Notes: a model not told the origin generated them from the sequence alone. DNA of 64,000 bases from [Flexibacter] sp. ATCC 35208 (GCF_001975825.1 NZ_MTKN01000004.1:124001-188000); one strand, 5' to 3'; numbered from the stretch's first letter, positions 1 through 8,757 are shown. Made by a program: numbers and translations.

Positions 1-1
1 T

Positions 2-409
2 GTGGTAAACACAAGCCTGGATGGATTTTTCTATGTAACCAAGCAGGTATTGAACAACATGTTGATGAAACGTTACGGACGTATCATTAATATTGTATCC
101 TTATCAGGAATCAAAGGATTGCCTGGTCAGACCAATTATTCTGCAGCAAAAGCAGGGGTAATTGGTGCTACCAAGGCTTTGGCGCAGGAAGTGGCCAAAC
201 GTGGTGTGACTGTGAATGCAGTTGCGCCCGGTTTTATCAAAACAGATATGACAGCTGAACTGAATGAAAAGGAACTGGCCGCCCAGGTACCTATGAACAG
301 GTTCGGAACCCCCGAGGAAGTAGCAGAAGCAGTGGCATTTTTTGCTGGCAAAGCATCTGCTTATATCACAGGTGAAGTACTGTCCATCAATGGTGGCCTG
401 TACACCTGA
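2..409 (+). CDS. 3-oxoacyl-ACP reductase FabG-like (C-terminal part, cut by window edge)
   Basis: This is the C-terminal 135 residues of a short-chain dehydrogenase/reductase of the FabG type, which reduces 3-oxoacyl-ACP to 3-hydroxyacyl-ACP with NADPH. The N-terminal Rossmann glycine motif lies outside the window, so the first codon shown is not the real start. Visible are the catalytic Ser in NIVSLSG, the YSAAK active-site Tyr and Lys, the NAVAPGFIKTDMT segment that follows the catalytic strand, and the ITGEVLSINGG C-terminus typical of FabG. Placed ahead of ketosynthase, ACP and dehydratase genes, it most likely supplies the ketoreduction step of polyene chain extension rather than general fatty acid synthesis. 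The family assignment is firm; the dedicated role is inferred from context. Confidence 0.9.
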   Translation: MVNTSLDGFFYVTKQVLNNMLMKRYGRIINIVSLSGIKGLPGQTNYSAAKAGVIGATKALAQEVAKRGVTVNAVAPGFIKTDMTAELNEKELAAQVPMNRFGTPEEVAEAVAFFAGKASAYITGEVLSINGGLYT

Positions 410-481
410 TAAAAGTATAATTCATTGTAGATCAATGTACCTTACTGTCACACACCCACTCATAATCAACCTGCCTGCTAA

Positions 482-510
482 ACGGGTAGAAAACCCGTAT
501 ACTTTTATAT
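482..510 (+). terminator. possible intrinsic terminator or attenuator hairpin
   Basis: A 6-bp inverted repeat, ACGGGT at 482-487 and ACCCGT at 493-498 with a 5-nt loop, is followed by a T-rich stretch. It lies between the FabG-like gene and the first ketosynthase. The stem is short and the T tract is broken by A residues, so it may only attenuate readthrough. Confidence 0.3.
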
Positions 511-544
511 TTTCGCATATAGGCTGCTCTAAAAATTTGCTATC

Positions 545-1771
545 ATGAACAGAGTTGTGATCACCGGATTGGGTATTTATTCGTGTATTGGAAAAAACCT
601 GGAAGCTGTAAGAGACTCATTATATAAAGGTAAGTCCGGTATTATCCTGGATCCTGCCAGGAAAGCGTTTGGGTATCGCTCAGGGCTGACGGGTTATGTA
701 GACCGTCCGGACCTGAAAGGTATGCTGGATCGCCGTTCCCGTCTCATGATGCCGGAGCAGGCGGAGTTTGCCTACATGAGTACCCGCGAAGCCCTGGCTA
801 TGGCGGGACTGGATCAGGATTATCTGGAAAAGAAGGAAGTGGGCCTGTTGTTTGGTAATGACAGTTCTTCCAAGCCAGTGATAGAGGCGACAGACATTAT
901 GCGCGAAAAGAAAGATACCATGCTGGTTGGTTCGGGTTCTGTGTTCCAGACCATGAATTCTACCATCAATATGAACCTGGCCACCATTTTCAAACTGAAA
1001 GGCATCAACTTCAGTGTGAGTGCGGCTTGTGCCAGTGGTTCCCATGCTATTGGACTGGGGTACATGTTCATCCGCAACGGTATGCAGGACTGTGTGATCT
1101 GTGGGGGAGCACAGGAAATCAATATTTATTCCATGGGCAACTTTGACGGTATTGCCGCCTTTTCAGTAAGGGAAAATGATCCTGCAAAGGCCAGCCGTCC
1201 GTTCGATAAAGACAGAGATGGCCTGGTACCAAGTGGTGGTGGGGCAACTGTGATACTGGAAAGTATGGAATCGGCACAGCGCCGTGGGGCAACGATCCTG
1301 GGGGAGGTGATTGGTTACGGGTTTTCATCAAATGGTGCGCACATTTCTAACCCGACTATCGAAGGGCCGGTGCGTTCTTTGGAAATCGCTTTGAAAGATG
1401 CTGGTTTAAAACCGTCAGATGTGGAATACATCAATGCACATGCTACCAGTACCATTGCCGGTGATGCCAGCGAAGCGGCCGCCATCGATCAGGTATTTGG
1501 CGAGAGCAGACCGCATGTGAGCTCCACCAAATCAATGACGGGGCATGAGTGCTGGATGGCGGGGGCCAGTGAGATTGTATACTCCATGCTGATGATGCAA
1601 AATGGCTTTATAGCGCCGAATATTAACCTGGAAAACCCTGATGGGGCGGCAGCCAGATTAAATATAGCTGATACTACCATTAATAAAGATTTTAATATAT
1701 TTTTGTCTAATTCTTTTGGATTTGGGGGAACCAACAGTTCTTTGATAGTCCGCAAGTGGAATAATGAATAG
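545..1771 (+). CDS. beta-ketoacyl-ACP synthase (FabB/FabF-type ketosynthase 1)
   Basis: A complete 408-residue thiolase-fold ketosynthase that would condense an acyl starter with malonyl-ACP. The catalytic triad is present: Cys162 in SAACASGSHA, His299 in NAHATST and His334 in TKSMTGHECW. The C-terminal SNSFGFGGTNSS motif is intact and the end of the protein resembles E. coli FabB more than FabF. One oddity is that the usual GHTLGAAG after the second His reads GHECWMAGA. The gene sits 135 nt after the FabG-like gene and before an ACP, as in flexirubin and aryl-polyene clusters. It probably performs chain extension of the polyene. Enzyme class is secure; chain specificity is unknown. Confidence 0.93.
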   Translation: MNRVVITGLGIYSCIGKNLEAVRDSLYKGKSGIILDPARKAFGYRSGLTGYVDRPDLKGMLDRRSRLMMPEQAEFAYMSTREALAMAGLDQDYLEKKEVGLLFGNDSSSKPVIEATDIMREKKDTMLVGSGSVFQTMNSTINMNLATIFKLKGINFSVSAACASGSHAIGLGYMFIRNGMQDCVICGGAQEINIYSMGNFDGIAAFSVRENDPAKASRPFDKDRDGLVPSGGGATVILESMESAQRRGATILGEVIGYGFSSNGAHISNPTIEGPVRSLEIALKDAGLKPSDVEYINAHATSTIAGDASEAAAIDQVFGESRPHVSSTKSMTGHECWMAGASEIVYSMLMMQNGFIAPNINLENPDGAAARLNIADTTINKDFNIFLSNSFGFGGTNSSLIVRKWNNE

Positions 1772-1808
1772 CTTGTTGTTAACTGTCAGCACTTTAGAGT
1801 ATTTATTA

Positions 1809-1816
1809 TAACTTTG
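1809..1816 (+). promoter_or_regulatory. candidate Bacteroidota -7 element ahead of ACP gene
   Basis: TAACTTTG matches the TAnnTTTG -7 consensus of Bacteroidota. No TTG lies at the usual 19-21 nt upstream, so only half of the promoter is supported. It falls in the 179-nt gap before the first ACP, which is the longest gap in this part of the pigment block. Confidence 0.3.
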
Positions 1817-1950
1817 AGGCAAAGATCAACGCACAACATTAAGAAGGGTACAGACAGATAAAGGAATACTAAAGACGATTAGGTGACGCGAACTATTTCA
1901 AACCAATTTTTAAACACACAACCTATATCTGAGTTAGTTTACACTTGATT

Positions 1951-2208
1951 ATGGATAAGAAAGAGATTATACAAACGACGAATGCATTCCTTGTAGAGGA
2001 ATTTGAGGCTGATCTGGCTTCCCTGACGCCTGATGCTAACCTGAAAGCTACCCTGGATCTGGATAGCCTGGACTACATCGATCTGGTAGTTGTAATTGAA
2101 AATAATTTTGGTTTCAAGGTAAACCCTGAAGATTTCCAGGGTATTGTTACCTTCCAGGACTTTTATGACTACGTAGCCAATCGTCTTAAACAAAAAGAAC
2201 TGGTATAA
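1951..2208 (+). CDS. acyl carrier protein 1
   Basis: An 85-residue acyl carrier protein. The phosphopantetheine attachment Ser is Ser39 in LDLDSLDYID, followed by the acidic helix II. I chose ATG at 1951 rather than TTG at 1945 because it gives a normal ACP N-terminus. The stop overlaps the next start by one base (TAATG), which suggests translational coupling with the acyltransferase downstream. It probably carries the growing aryl-polyene or dialkylresorcinol chain. A second ACP lies at 8809, and a dedicated holo-ACP synthase at 21921 probably loads both. Confidence 0.92.
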   Translation: MDKKEIIQTTNAFLVEEFEADLASLTPDANLKATLDLDSLDYIDLVVVIENNFGFKVNPEDFQGIVTFQDFYDYVANRLKQKELV

Positions 2209-3098
2209 TGGCTTCCTGGGAGGGAAAGTCGAAAGGGAATAAACTGGGGTACAGCATCTTCATTGGGACATTACGTTATGGAGGCGTTTTGCCTGCCTAC
2301 ATTTTATTAAGGTTTGTAGCCGCATATTATTTCTTATTTTCCTATAGTTCATCTCGCCCTATTTTTCAATATTTTCATACGAAGGTAGGTTATGGCTGGT
2401 GGAAGTCATTGTGGAGTGTGTACAGGAATTACTATGTATTCGGACAGGTACTGATCGATAAGGTCATTGTCATGTCCGGATTGTCAAATAAATTTACCTT
2501 TGAGTTTGAAGGGGAACAATACCTCAGAGAAATTACCACAGCAGGTAAGGGCGGAATCATGCTCAGTGCCCACCTGGGTAACTGGGAGGTAGCAGGTCAC
2601 CTGTTTACAAGGTTGGAGACCCGCATTAATATTGTGATGTTTGACGGGGAGCATGAAAGGATCAAAAATTATTTATCCAGTATAACGGGAGAGCGTAATG
2701 TGAATATCATTGTTATTAAGGATGATTTGTCGCACATTTACGCCATTAATGAAGCGCTGAGCAATCAGGAGCTGGTATGCATGCATGCGGACCGGTTTCT
2801 GACAGGCAACAAAACGGTGAATGCTACCTTTATGGGGCAGGAAGCCAGTTTTCCTGCAGGACCATTCCTGCTGGCAGCCACCTTCAGGGTACCGGTATCA
2901 CTGGTTTTTGCATTTAAGGAGACAAATACCCATTACCACCTCTATGCTACGCCACCACATGAATATCATGGCAGGCGCCGGCAGGGGGTAGAACTGGCTG
3001 TACAGGATTTTGTGCAGGAGCTGGAGGGTATGGTAAAAAAGTATCCGGAGCAATGGTTTAATTATTACGATTTCTGGGAACAGCCTAAAAACAATTAA
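2208..3098 (+). CDS. lysophospholipid/lipid A acyltransferase family protein (LpxL/HtrB-like)
   Basis: A 296-residue member of the LpxL/HtrB acyltransferase family, normally membrane-associated enzymes that transfer acyl chains from acyl-ACP to lipid acceptors. The HX4(D/E) catalytic motif is visible as HLGNWE near residue 123, followed by a basic and glycine-containing region and the C-terminal QWFNYYDFW block. An N-terminal hydrophobic stretch (about residues 25-45) could anchor it. Homologous acyltransferases are found in aryl-polyene and flexirubin loci, where they are thought to attach the polyene acyl chain to a lipid or resorcinol partner. Here that is an inference from its place directly after ACP1, with a 1-nt overlap. 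Confidence 0.85.
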   Translation: MASWEGKSKGNKLGYSIFIGTLRYGGVLPAYILLRFVAAYYFLFSYSSSRPIFQYFHTKVGYGWWKSLWSVYRNYYVFGQVLIDKVIVMSGLSNKFTFEFEGEQYLREITTAGKGGIMLSAHLGNWEVAGHLFTRLETRINIVMFDGEHERIKNYLSSITGERNVNIIVIKDDLSHIYAINEALSNQELVCMHADRFLTGNKTVNATFMGQEASFPAGPFLLAATFRVPVSLVFAFKETNTHYHLYATPPHEYHGRRRQGVELAVQDFVQELEGMVKKYPEQWFNYYDFWEQPKNN

Positions 3099-3103
3099 AA
3101 AAG

Positions 3104-3523
3104 ATGTTCATCCATACTGACGACATTACAGCATATATTCCGCAGCGTGCACCGATCGTGATGATCAGTGGTATCCTGGAAGTAAAAGATAATATCACCC
3201 GTACCGGCCTTCAGATAGCGCCGGACAACCTGTTTGTAGAAGATGGTGTACTCAAAACTCCAGGTCTGCTGGAGAATATGGCACAGACTGCTGCTGCCAG
3301 AGTAGGTTATGTGGCACAACAGGAAAATACCCCGGTCCCAATCGGTTTTATCGGTGCGGTAAAAGATTTTGAAGTGTTTGAATTTCCACCTGCAGGCTCC
3401 TTTATCGAAACTACCACGGAGATCGTGAGCCAGGTGTTCAATGCTACCATGGTAGCTGCCAAAGTTCAGTTAAACGGAAAAGTGATGGCTCAGTGTGAGC
3501 TCAAAATATTTATAAACCCCTAA
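3104..3523 (+). CDS. hotdog-fold 3-hydroxyacyl-ACP dehydratase-like protein (ApeP-type, His missing)
   Basis: A 139-residue hotdog protein that resembles the ApeP/FabZ dehydratases acting on 3-hydroxyacyl-ACP. The helix Glu57 in LLENMAQ aligns with the catalytic Glu of FabZ. The residues where a catalytic His is expected are absent: the PHR motif near the N-terminus reads PQR (Gln14) and the GHFPG loop is replaced by VEDGVLKTPG. On its own it is therefore unlikely to be a complete dehydratase. A second hotdog protein at 13293 has the opposite pattern, so the two may form a working heterodimer. The gene starts 6 nt after the acyltransferase stop. Confidence 0.75.
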   Translation: MFIHTDDITAYIPQRAPIVMISGILEVKDNITRTGLQIAPDNLFVEDGVLKTPGLLENMAQTAAARVGYVAQQENTPVPIGFIGAVKDFEVFEFPPAGSFIETTTEIVSQVFNATMVAAKVQLNGKVMAQCELKIFINP

Positions 3524-3542
3524 TCACTTAAAACCATTCTTT

Positions 3543-4274
3543 ATGATGCATGTTAGAAAACAACCTTTTCTTCTGCTGACATTGTTCCTGTTATGTAGTG
3601 CAACCATAACCAGTTATGCACAAACCTTAAAAGAATTTTTCGCCAACACTGCTACTCCGCTAACCTATCTGGGCGTAGACTTTTCATTGACGAAGATTCA
3701 GGGAGAGGCTGCTACTCCAACGGAAATCAGCACAAAATTTGAACCTATTAATTCTGTCATCATTACTGAAGCAAAAAAATATGACGTAACAGGCTCTTTC
3801 AAAAGAGCTGCAGCTGTTATTAATTACCCTGATGCGGTAAACAAAGTAAATGGAGACGCGAATGTGACCAAAATGAAGACTGATAATGTGAGCGATCTGG
3901 GCACATTGACACCTGACGACATCAGCAAGCACGTAAAGGTGTATAACCTAAGTGGTAAGACTGGTATTGGGCTGGTATTCATCATGGATGGCATGAGCAA
4001 AACAAACAAGGAAGCAGCAATGTATGCGACCCTGATTAACCTGAGCACAAAGAAAGTGCTGCTCACAGAAAAAATAACCGGTAAGGCACAGGGTTTCGGT
4101 TTCCGCAACTACTGGGCATATACCGTGTACAAAGTACTGCACACAATTAGTTCCGATAAATATAAAGACTGGGCAAAAACCGCTGCATCAGCTCCTGAAG
4201 AAAAGGTAGCAGAAGCACCAAAAGCTGATACAGCAAAGCCGAAAGCCGTCAAGAAAGGCAAGAAGGCCGTGTGA
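3543..4274 (+). CDS. exported protein of unknown function
   Basis: I do not recognise this 243-residue protein. It starts with a clear signal peptide, a basic start followed by LLLTLFLLCSATIT and ending near SYAQ, so it is probably periplasmic or surface-exposed. The mature part has no cysteine pairs or known catalytic motif that I can see; it contains mixed alpha/beta segments. The C-terminus is rich in Ala, Pro, Glu and Lys and ends in a basic run around KPKAVKKGKKAV. ATG at 3543 and at 3546 are both possible starts. It lies between the dehydratase-like gene and the thioesterase gene and reads in the same direction, so a role in handling or exporting the pigment is possible but unproven. 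Confidence 0.7.
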   Translation: MMHVRKQPFLLLTLFLLCSATITSYAQTLKEFFANTATPLTYLGVDFSLTKIQGEAATPTEISTKFEPINSVIITEAKKYDVTGSFKRAAAVINYPDAVNKVNGDANVTKMKTDNVSDLGTLTPDDISKHVKVYNLSGKTGIGLVFIMDGMSKTNKEAAMYATLINLSTKKVLLTEKITGKAQGFGFRNYWAYTVYKVLHTISSDKYKDWAKTAASAPEEKVAEAPKADTAKPKAVKKGKKAV

Positions 4275-4290
4275 TAAAACTGATGAATAT

Positions 4291-4728
4291 ATGTACCCGA
4301 CACTAACGGAAAAGGCCAATATACTGGTAAAGTTTAATGAAGCAGATCCACTGGGAATAGTATGGCATGGTCACTACATACGCTATTTTGAAGACGGCCG
4401 CGAAGCCTTTGGAGAAAAGTATGGGTTCCGTTACCTCGATATATATAATCACGGATATTCGGTGCCGGTTGTAAAGGTAGATTGTAATTACAAACGCTCT
4501 TTACGCTACGGAGACCGTGTCATTGTGGAAACCACCTATGTAAATACCCGGGCAGCCAAACTGAAGTTTGAGTATAAACTATACAATGCTGCCACCGGAG
4601 AACTGGTGGCGGACGGTAGTTCCATGCAGGTATTTCTGGACATTGAGACAAATTCATTGCAACTGACCCTGCCTCCCTTTTTCGAGGAATGGAAAAGGGA
4701 GCATGGTCAGCTCGAGCAGACTAAATAA
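4291..4728 (+). CDS. acyl-CoA/ACP thioesterase, YbgC/4-hydroxybenzoyl-CoA thioesterase-like
   Basis: A 145-residue hotdog thioesterase. The signature NEADPLGIVWHGHYIRYFE contains the catalytic Asp and the HGxY element of the YbgC and 4-hydroxybenzoyl-CoA thioesterase group. Length is normal for the family. Such proteins hydrolyse acyl thioesters in the cytoplasm. In this cluster it may release an aryl or polyene acyl chain, or edit stalled ACP. It follows the unknown exported protein by 16 nt and precedes a ketosynthase by 10 nt, so it is part of the same transcription unit. Confidence 0.88.
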   Translation: MYPTLTEKANILVKFNEADPLGIVWHGHYIRYFEDGREAFGEKYGFRYLDIYNHGYSVPVVKVDCNYKRSLRYGDRVIVETTYVNTRAAKLKFEYKLYNAATGELVADGSSMQVFLDIETNSLQLTLPPFFEEWKREHGQLEQTK

Positions 4729-4738
4729 ATGAGCGGAC

Positions 4739-5842
4739 ATGAGGAATGTGTATGTAGCGGCAGATAATATCTTTTCTCCGCTGGGTAGTACGACAGCTGA
4801 AAATTTTGCACAGGTATGCAATGGGCAGAGCGGCATTCGCCTGCATGATGATCCGGCCTTTTCACCGGGTCCTTTTCATGCTGCCATGTTTGCACCCAGA
4901 GAGCTGAAGATGACTGCCCATACACGTTTTGAACAGATGCTCATCCGTTCTGTACAGCAGGTACTGGACCAAACCAATATTGATATAAACGATGGGCGTA
5001 CTGCTTTCATCGTATCCACTACAAAGGGTAATATAGAACTGCTGGAAGAACAGGAAAACCCAGTGATGGCAGAGATGGAACTATTCCATACTGCCCGCAA
5101 GGTAGCCACTCACTTTGGTTATACAGCTGATCCGATTGTGGTAAGCAATGCCTGCATCTCCGGATTATTGGCGATACTCACCGCCAGAAGACTGATCCTC
5201 TCAGGCAGGTATGACCAGGCAATTGTAACGGGAGCAGATGTGCTGACGAAGTTTGTATTATCCGGTTTCCAGTCATTCCAGGCTGTAAGTCCTGAAGCTT
5301 GTCGTCCTTTTGATGCAGCGCGCAAAGGTGTGACATTGGGAGAAGGAGCCGCCACCGTGTTGTTGACTGTTCGCGAAATGGGCATTCGTGTGGGTGCGGG
5401 CGCTGTCACAAACGATGCCAATCACATTTCTGGTCCGAGCCGTACAGGTGCAGAACTGAGTTATGCGATGTTGCAGGCACTGAAAGGAACGGGATTAACG
5501 CCATCGGATATAGGATTTGTATCCGCACATGGTACTGCTACAATGTACAACGATGAGATGGAGTCCAAAGCCTTACACCTGGCAGGTTTGCTGGAAACAC
5601 CAGTGAACAGTCTGAAAGGATACTATGGACATACCCTGGGTGCCGCCGGCCTGATAGAAGCTATCATTGGTATGCAGGCGCTACAGCAGGATACAGTGAT
5701 ACCTACACTGGGATTTGAAACACTGGGTGTAAGTCAGCCAGTGTTGGTTAGTAATCAGATAACACATAAACCAATGCAGCATTTCCTGAAAACAGTGTCG
5801 GGATTTGGAGGGTGTAATGCTGCAATGGTATTTTCTAAATAG
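4739..5842 (+). CDS. beta-ketoacyl-ACP synthase (ketosynthase 2)
   Basis: A 367-residue ketosynthase, shorter than ketosynthase 1. All three catalytic residues are present: Cys139 in SNACISG, His264 in SAHGTAT and His298 in YYGHTLGAAG. The C-terminal VSGFGGCNAAMVF motif is the counterpart of the usual SFGFGG loop. It could act alone or with one of the degenerate ketosynthase-like proteins at 8197 and 10290, as ApeO does with ApeC in aryl-polyene synthesis. Which pairs are real cannot be told from sequence. The downstream methyltransferase starts 13 nt after its stop. Confidence 0.9.
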   Translation: MRNVYVAADNIFSPLGSTTAENFAQVCNGQSGIRLHDDPAFSPGPFHAAMFAPRELKMTAHTRFEQMLIRSVQQVLDQTNIDINDGRTAFIVSTTKGNIELLEEQENPVMAEMELFHTARKVATHFGYTADPIVVSNACISGLLAILTARRLILSGRYDQAIVTGADVLTKFVLSGFQSFQAVSPEACRPFDAARKGVTLGEGAATVLLTVREMGIRVGAGAVTNDANHISGPSRTGAELSYAMLQALKGTGLTPSDIGFVSAHGTATMYNDEMESKALHLAGLLETPVNSLKGYYGHTLGAAGLIEAIIGMQALQQDTVIPTLGFETLGVSQPVLVSNQITHKPMQHFLKTVSGFGGCNAAMVFSK

Positions 5843-5855
5843 ATATACATACAGC

Positions 5856-6923
5856 ATGGAGCTTTTTAGTAAAGAAACAAAGACAGCCCTACAGGCACAG
5901 GAAGCAGCCCTGAGACTGGCATTTGCGCCGATCGCATTTCAGGCCACCCGCGCACTGCGTGACTTTGGCATTTTGGAAGTGATCAGCAACAGTGGTCCTG
6001 AGGGATTGACGATTGAAGAAGTATTAGAGAAAGTAAAACTGTCTCGTTATGCTGTACGTGTATTGCTGGAGGCGGGGCTCGGTATGGAATTGCTGATTGT
6101 AAGTGAAGAGAAGAAGTATGCCCTGACCAAGACAGGTTACTTTATTCAACACGACAGACTGACCCGCATCAATATGGATTTCTCCCAGGATATCTGTTAC
6201 CTGGGTATGAACCACCTGAAGGAAAGTCTGGAAGAAGGCCGCCCTGCAGGTCTGAAAGAACTGGGTCCATGGGATACCATTTACCCGGGTTTACCACTCC
6301 TGCCACCTGAAATTGGCAAGAGCTGGTTCGACTTTGACCATTATTATTCCGATCTGGCCTTTCCACAGGCATTACAGATCGTATTTGCCAATAAACCACG
6401 CACCCTGCTTGACATTGGCGGTAATACCGGCAAATGGACACTGGCATGTACAAAACATGACGCCGATGTTCGTGTGACCATGTTTGACCTGCCTGGTGAA
6501 ATTGAAATTGCTGCGCAAAAGATGAAAGATGAGGGTGTAGCAGATCGTGTATCTTTCCACGAAGCGAATATCCTGGATGAAAGCCTGCCTTTTCCACAGG
6601 GATTCGATGCGATCTGGATGAGTCAGTTCCTCGACTGCTTCTCCGAAGAGCAAATTGTATCTATCCTGAAACGTTGCCGTGAAGCGCTGACCGAAAACGG
6701 TACTATCTATATCCTGGAACCATTCTGGAACAGGCAGCGTTTTAAGTCAGCGGCATTCAGTCTGCAGCAGACCAGCCTTTACTTTACCGCTATGGCCAAT
6801 GGAAACAGTCAGATGTACCACACTGACGATTTCTTCAAATGCATTGCTGATGCAGGTCTGCGTATCGTAGAGGAAAACAACCAAATGGGCTTAAATTATA
6901 CCCTCTTAAAGTGTCAAAAATGA
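5856..6923 (+). CDS. SAM-dependent methyltransferase (O-methyltransferase-like, winged-helix N-terminus)
   Basis: A 355-residue methyltransferase with an N-terminal helical/winged-helix dimerisation part (about 10-100) and a C-terminal class I Rossmann domain. The SAM-binding motif is LDIGGNTGKW starting near Asp186, and the post-motif acidic residue lies in VTMFDLPGEI. This layout is that of small-molecule O-methyltransferases and related C-methyltransferases. An in-frame ATG exists at 5805 but it lies inside the ketosynthase gene; ATG at 5856 is preferred. The likely job is methylation of the aryl ring or its hydroxyl in the pigment. It overlaps the halogenase-like gene by 4 nt (ATGA). Confidence 0.85.
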   Translation: MELFSKETKTALQAQEAALRLAFAPIAFQATRALRDFGILEVISNSGPEGLTIEEVLEKVKLSRYAVRVLLEAGLGMELLIVSEEKKYALTKTGYFIQHDRLTRINMDFSQDICYLGMNHLKESLEEGRPAGLKELGPWDTIYPGLPLLPPEIGKSWFDFDHYYSDLAFPQALQIVFANKPRTLLDIGGNTGKWTLACTKHDADVRVTMFDLPGEIEIAAQKMKDEGVADRVSFHEANILDESLPFPQGFDAIWMSQFLDCFSEEQIVSILKRCREALTENGTIYILEPFWNRQRFKSAAFSLQQTSLYFTAMANGNSQMYHTDDFFKCIADAGLRIVEENNQMGLNYTLLKCQK

Positions 6924-8176
6924 GACAAAAAGTAGACGTCCTGGTCATTGGTGCCGGTCCTTCAGGAACTGTAGCTGCTTCTATCATTAAGCAGGCAGGT
7001 TATTCTGTGAAAATCGTCGAGAAATTACAATTCCCCCGCTTTGTGATCGGGGAGAGTTTGTTGCCCCGTTGTATGGAAGCCCTGCATGAAGCCAAATTCA
7101 TTGATGCAGTTACTGCTCAGGGATTTCAGCAGAAGTTTGGCGCCAAGTTCGTAAAGGGCGACAAGATCTGTGATTTTACTTTTAAAGAGCAATTTACAGA
7201 GGGGTGGGATTGGACCTGGCAGGTAACCAGGGCCGATTTTGATAAAGCACTGGCAGATGCTGTAGAAGCAATGGGTGTGCCGGTATGCTACAATACCACT
7301 GTGACCAATATCGAATTTAATGGCTCCGGTTCTGTTACTACTGTAGAAGAAGCAGAAGGTAAACAGTATGAGATCGAAGCCCGTTTTATAGTAGATGGAA
7401 GTGGCTATGGTCGTGTGATTCCACGCCTCTTCAATCTCGAAAAGAACTCTAACTTACAACCTCGTAAGGCACTGTTTGCCCACACAGTGGATGTAAACAG
7501 GTTGCAATATGACGAGCCTAACCGTATTACAGCGGTGGTGCACCGTCCAGGAACCTGGATCTGGATTATTCCATTCAGTTCCGGCAATACTTCGGTAGGT
7601 TTTGTAAGTGATCCATCTTTCCATAATGAGTTTTCAGGTACACCAGAAGAGCAGTTCCGGGCTATGCTGGCAGCAGAACCATATACCAGAGAGCGCTTCA
7701 AAGACGTAGACCTGGTGTTTGAACCACGTGTACTGGAATCATGGTCAGCCACCACAGATAAGTTCTATGGAGAAGGATTTGTATTAACAGGTAATGTGAC
7801 CGAATTCCTTGATCCGATCTTCTCATCTGGCGTAACTTTGGCTTGTGTATCTGCACAGACGGCATCTAAACTGGTGATTCGTAAGCTGAAAGGCGAAGCT
7901 GTAGATTGGGAAAAGGAATACATGCAACCCACTATGCAGGGGGTGAACACCTTCCGCTCTTATGTGATGGCATGGTATGAAGGTACCCTGGACAAGATCT
8001 TCTTTGCAAAGAATATTCAGCAGGATATGAAAAACCAGATATGTTCAGTACTGGCAGGTTATGTATGGGATGAAACCAATCCATATGTAAAGAACCATGA
8101 AAAAGGATTGCAACGTCTGGCACGTACCATCGAACTGATGGAAAAGATTGAGGAAGAAGGTAAAAACCTTGCATAG
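6920..8176 (+). CDS. FAD-dependent oxidoreductase, flavin-dependent halogenase-like
   Basis: A 418-residue flavoprotein with the dinucleotide-binding GAGPSG at residues 11-16 and the FPRFVIGESLLPR block shared by tryptophan and phenol halogenases. Two features point to halogenation rather than plain monooxygenation: a WxWxIP motif (Trp213 to Pro218, WIWIIP) and a Lys72 in a KFGAKF context near where PrnA has its catalytic Lys79. Reduced FAD, supplied by a separate reductase, would make hypochlorous acid that the Lys directs at an aromatic ring. Some natural flexirubins are chlorinated, so the phenol head group is a likely substrate. ATG at 6920 overlaps the methyltransferase stop; GTG at 6911 is the alternative. 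A non-halogenating reductase remains possible. Confidence 0.8.
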   Translation: MRQKVDVLVIGAGPSGTVAASIIKQAGYSVKIVEKLQFPRFVIGESLLPRCMEALHEAKFIDAVTAQGFQQKFGAKFVKGDKICDFTFKEQFTEGWDWTWQVTRADFDKALADAVEAMGVPVCYNTTVTNIEFNGSGSVTTVEEAEGKQYEIEARFIVDGSGYGRVIPRLFNLEKNSNLQPRKALFAHTVDVNRLQYDEPNRITAVVHRPGTWIWIIPFSSGNTSVGFVSDPSFHNEFSGTPEEQFRAMLAAEPYTRERFKDVDLVFEPRVLESWSATTDKFYGEGFVLTGNVTEFLDPIFSSGVTLACVSAQTASKLVIRKLKGEAVDWEKEYMQPTMQGVNTFRSYVMAWYEGTLDKIFFAKNIQQDMKNQICSVLAGYVWDETNPYVKNHEKGLQRLARTIELMEKIEEEGKNLA

Positions 8177-8196
8177 TATCATTTAATAGCGAAGAT

Positions 8197-8757
8197 TTGG
8201 ATAGCACCGGGCTAAATATAACAGGAAGTGTGGTGATCCGGAACAACCGGATCTACAGGAATAATGAGGTGATCTGGGAGACACCTGAAAATCAGCCATT
8301 GCCTGACTTTTTGCGGGCGGCGTATGATCATATTTCAGGGCAGTATCCCAAATTTCATAAGATGGATCATCTCAGCAAGCTGGGATGGCTGGCGGCAGAA
8401 GTCCTGTTACAGCACCGACCGTTTACCAGGTATGCACCTGAGCAGGTCGGATTGATATTAGCCAATCGTAGCGCCAGTCTGGATACAGACCTGCGCTATT
8501 TTGATTCAATAAAGGAATTTCCCAGTCCGGCGTTGTTTGTATACACGCTGGCCAATATAGTAATGGGGGAGATCAGCATCCGTCATGGATTCAAAGGAGA
8601 GAATGCGTTCTTTACTTCGGATCTTTATGATGAGGTGCTGCTCATGGATTATACAAAACAGTTACTGACAGAAGGAGCGGTAAGTGCCGTATTGTGCGGA
8701 TGGGTAGAGGTGATGGGAAGTGAGTACGAAGTGATCCTTCATCAGATAGAAAAATAA
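8197..8757 (+). CDS. degenerate ketosynthase-like protein (N-terminal half only)
   Basis: A 186-residue protein that resembles the N-terminal half of a beta-ketoacyl synthase. The VGLILANRSASLDTD and SPALFVYTLANIVMGEISI segments match ketosynthase strands and helices, but the place of the catalytic Cys reads ENAFFTSDL, and no His motifs are present because the C-terminal half is missing. It is therefore not a condensing enzyme by itself. Similar short proteins occur in flexirubin-type clusters and may act as a chain-length or scaffold partner. The start appears to be TTG at 8197, as no ATG is in a suitable place; this start is uncertain. It is followed closely by ACP2. Confidence 0.75.
   Translation: MDSTGLNITGSVVIRNNRIYRNNEVIWETPENQPLPDFLRAAYDHISGQYPKFHKMDHLSKLGWLAAEVLLQHRPFTRYAPEQVGLILANRSASLDTDLRYFDSIKEFPSPALFVYTLANIVMGEISIRHGFKGENAFFTSDLYDEVLLMDYTKQLLTEGAVSAVLCGWVEVMGSEYEVILHQIEK

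Noticed and set aside
342..548. 68-residue open frame between the FabG-like gene and ketosynthase 1
   Set aside because: It overlaps the end of the FabG-like gene in another frame and contains the hairpin at 482; no family pattern.
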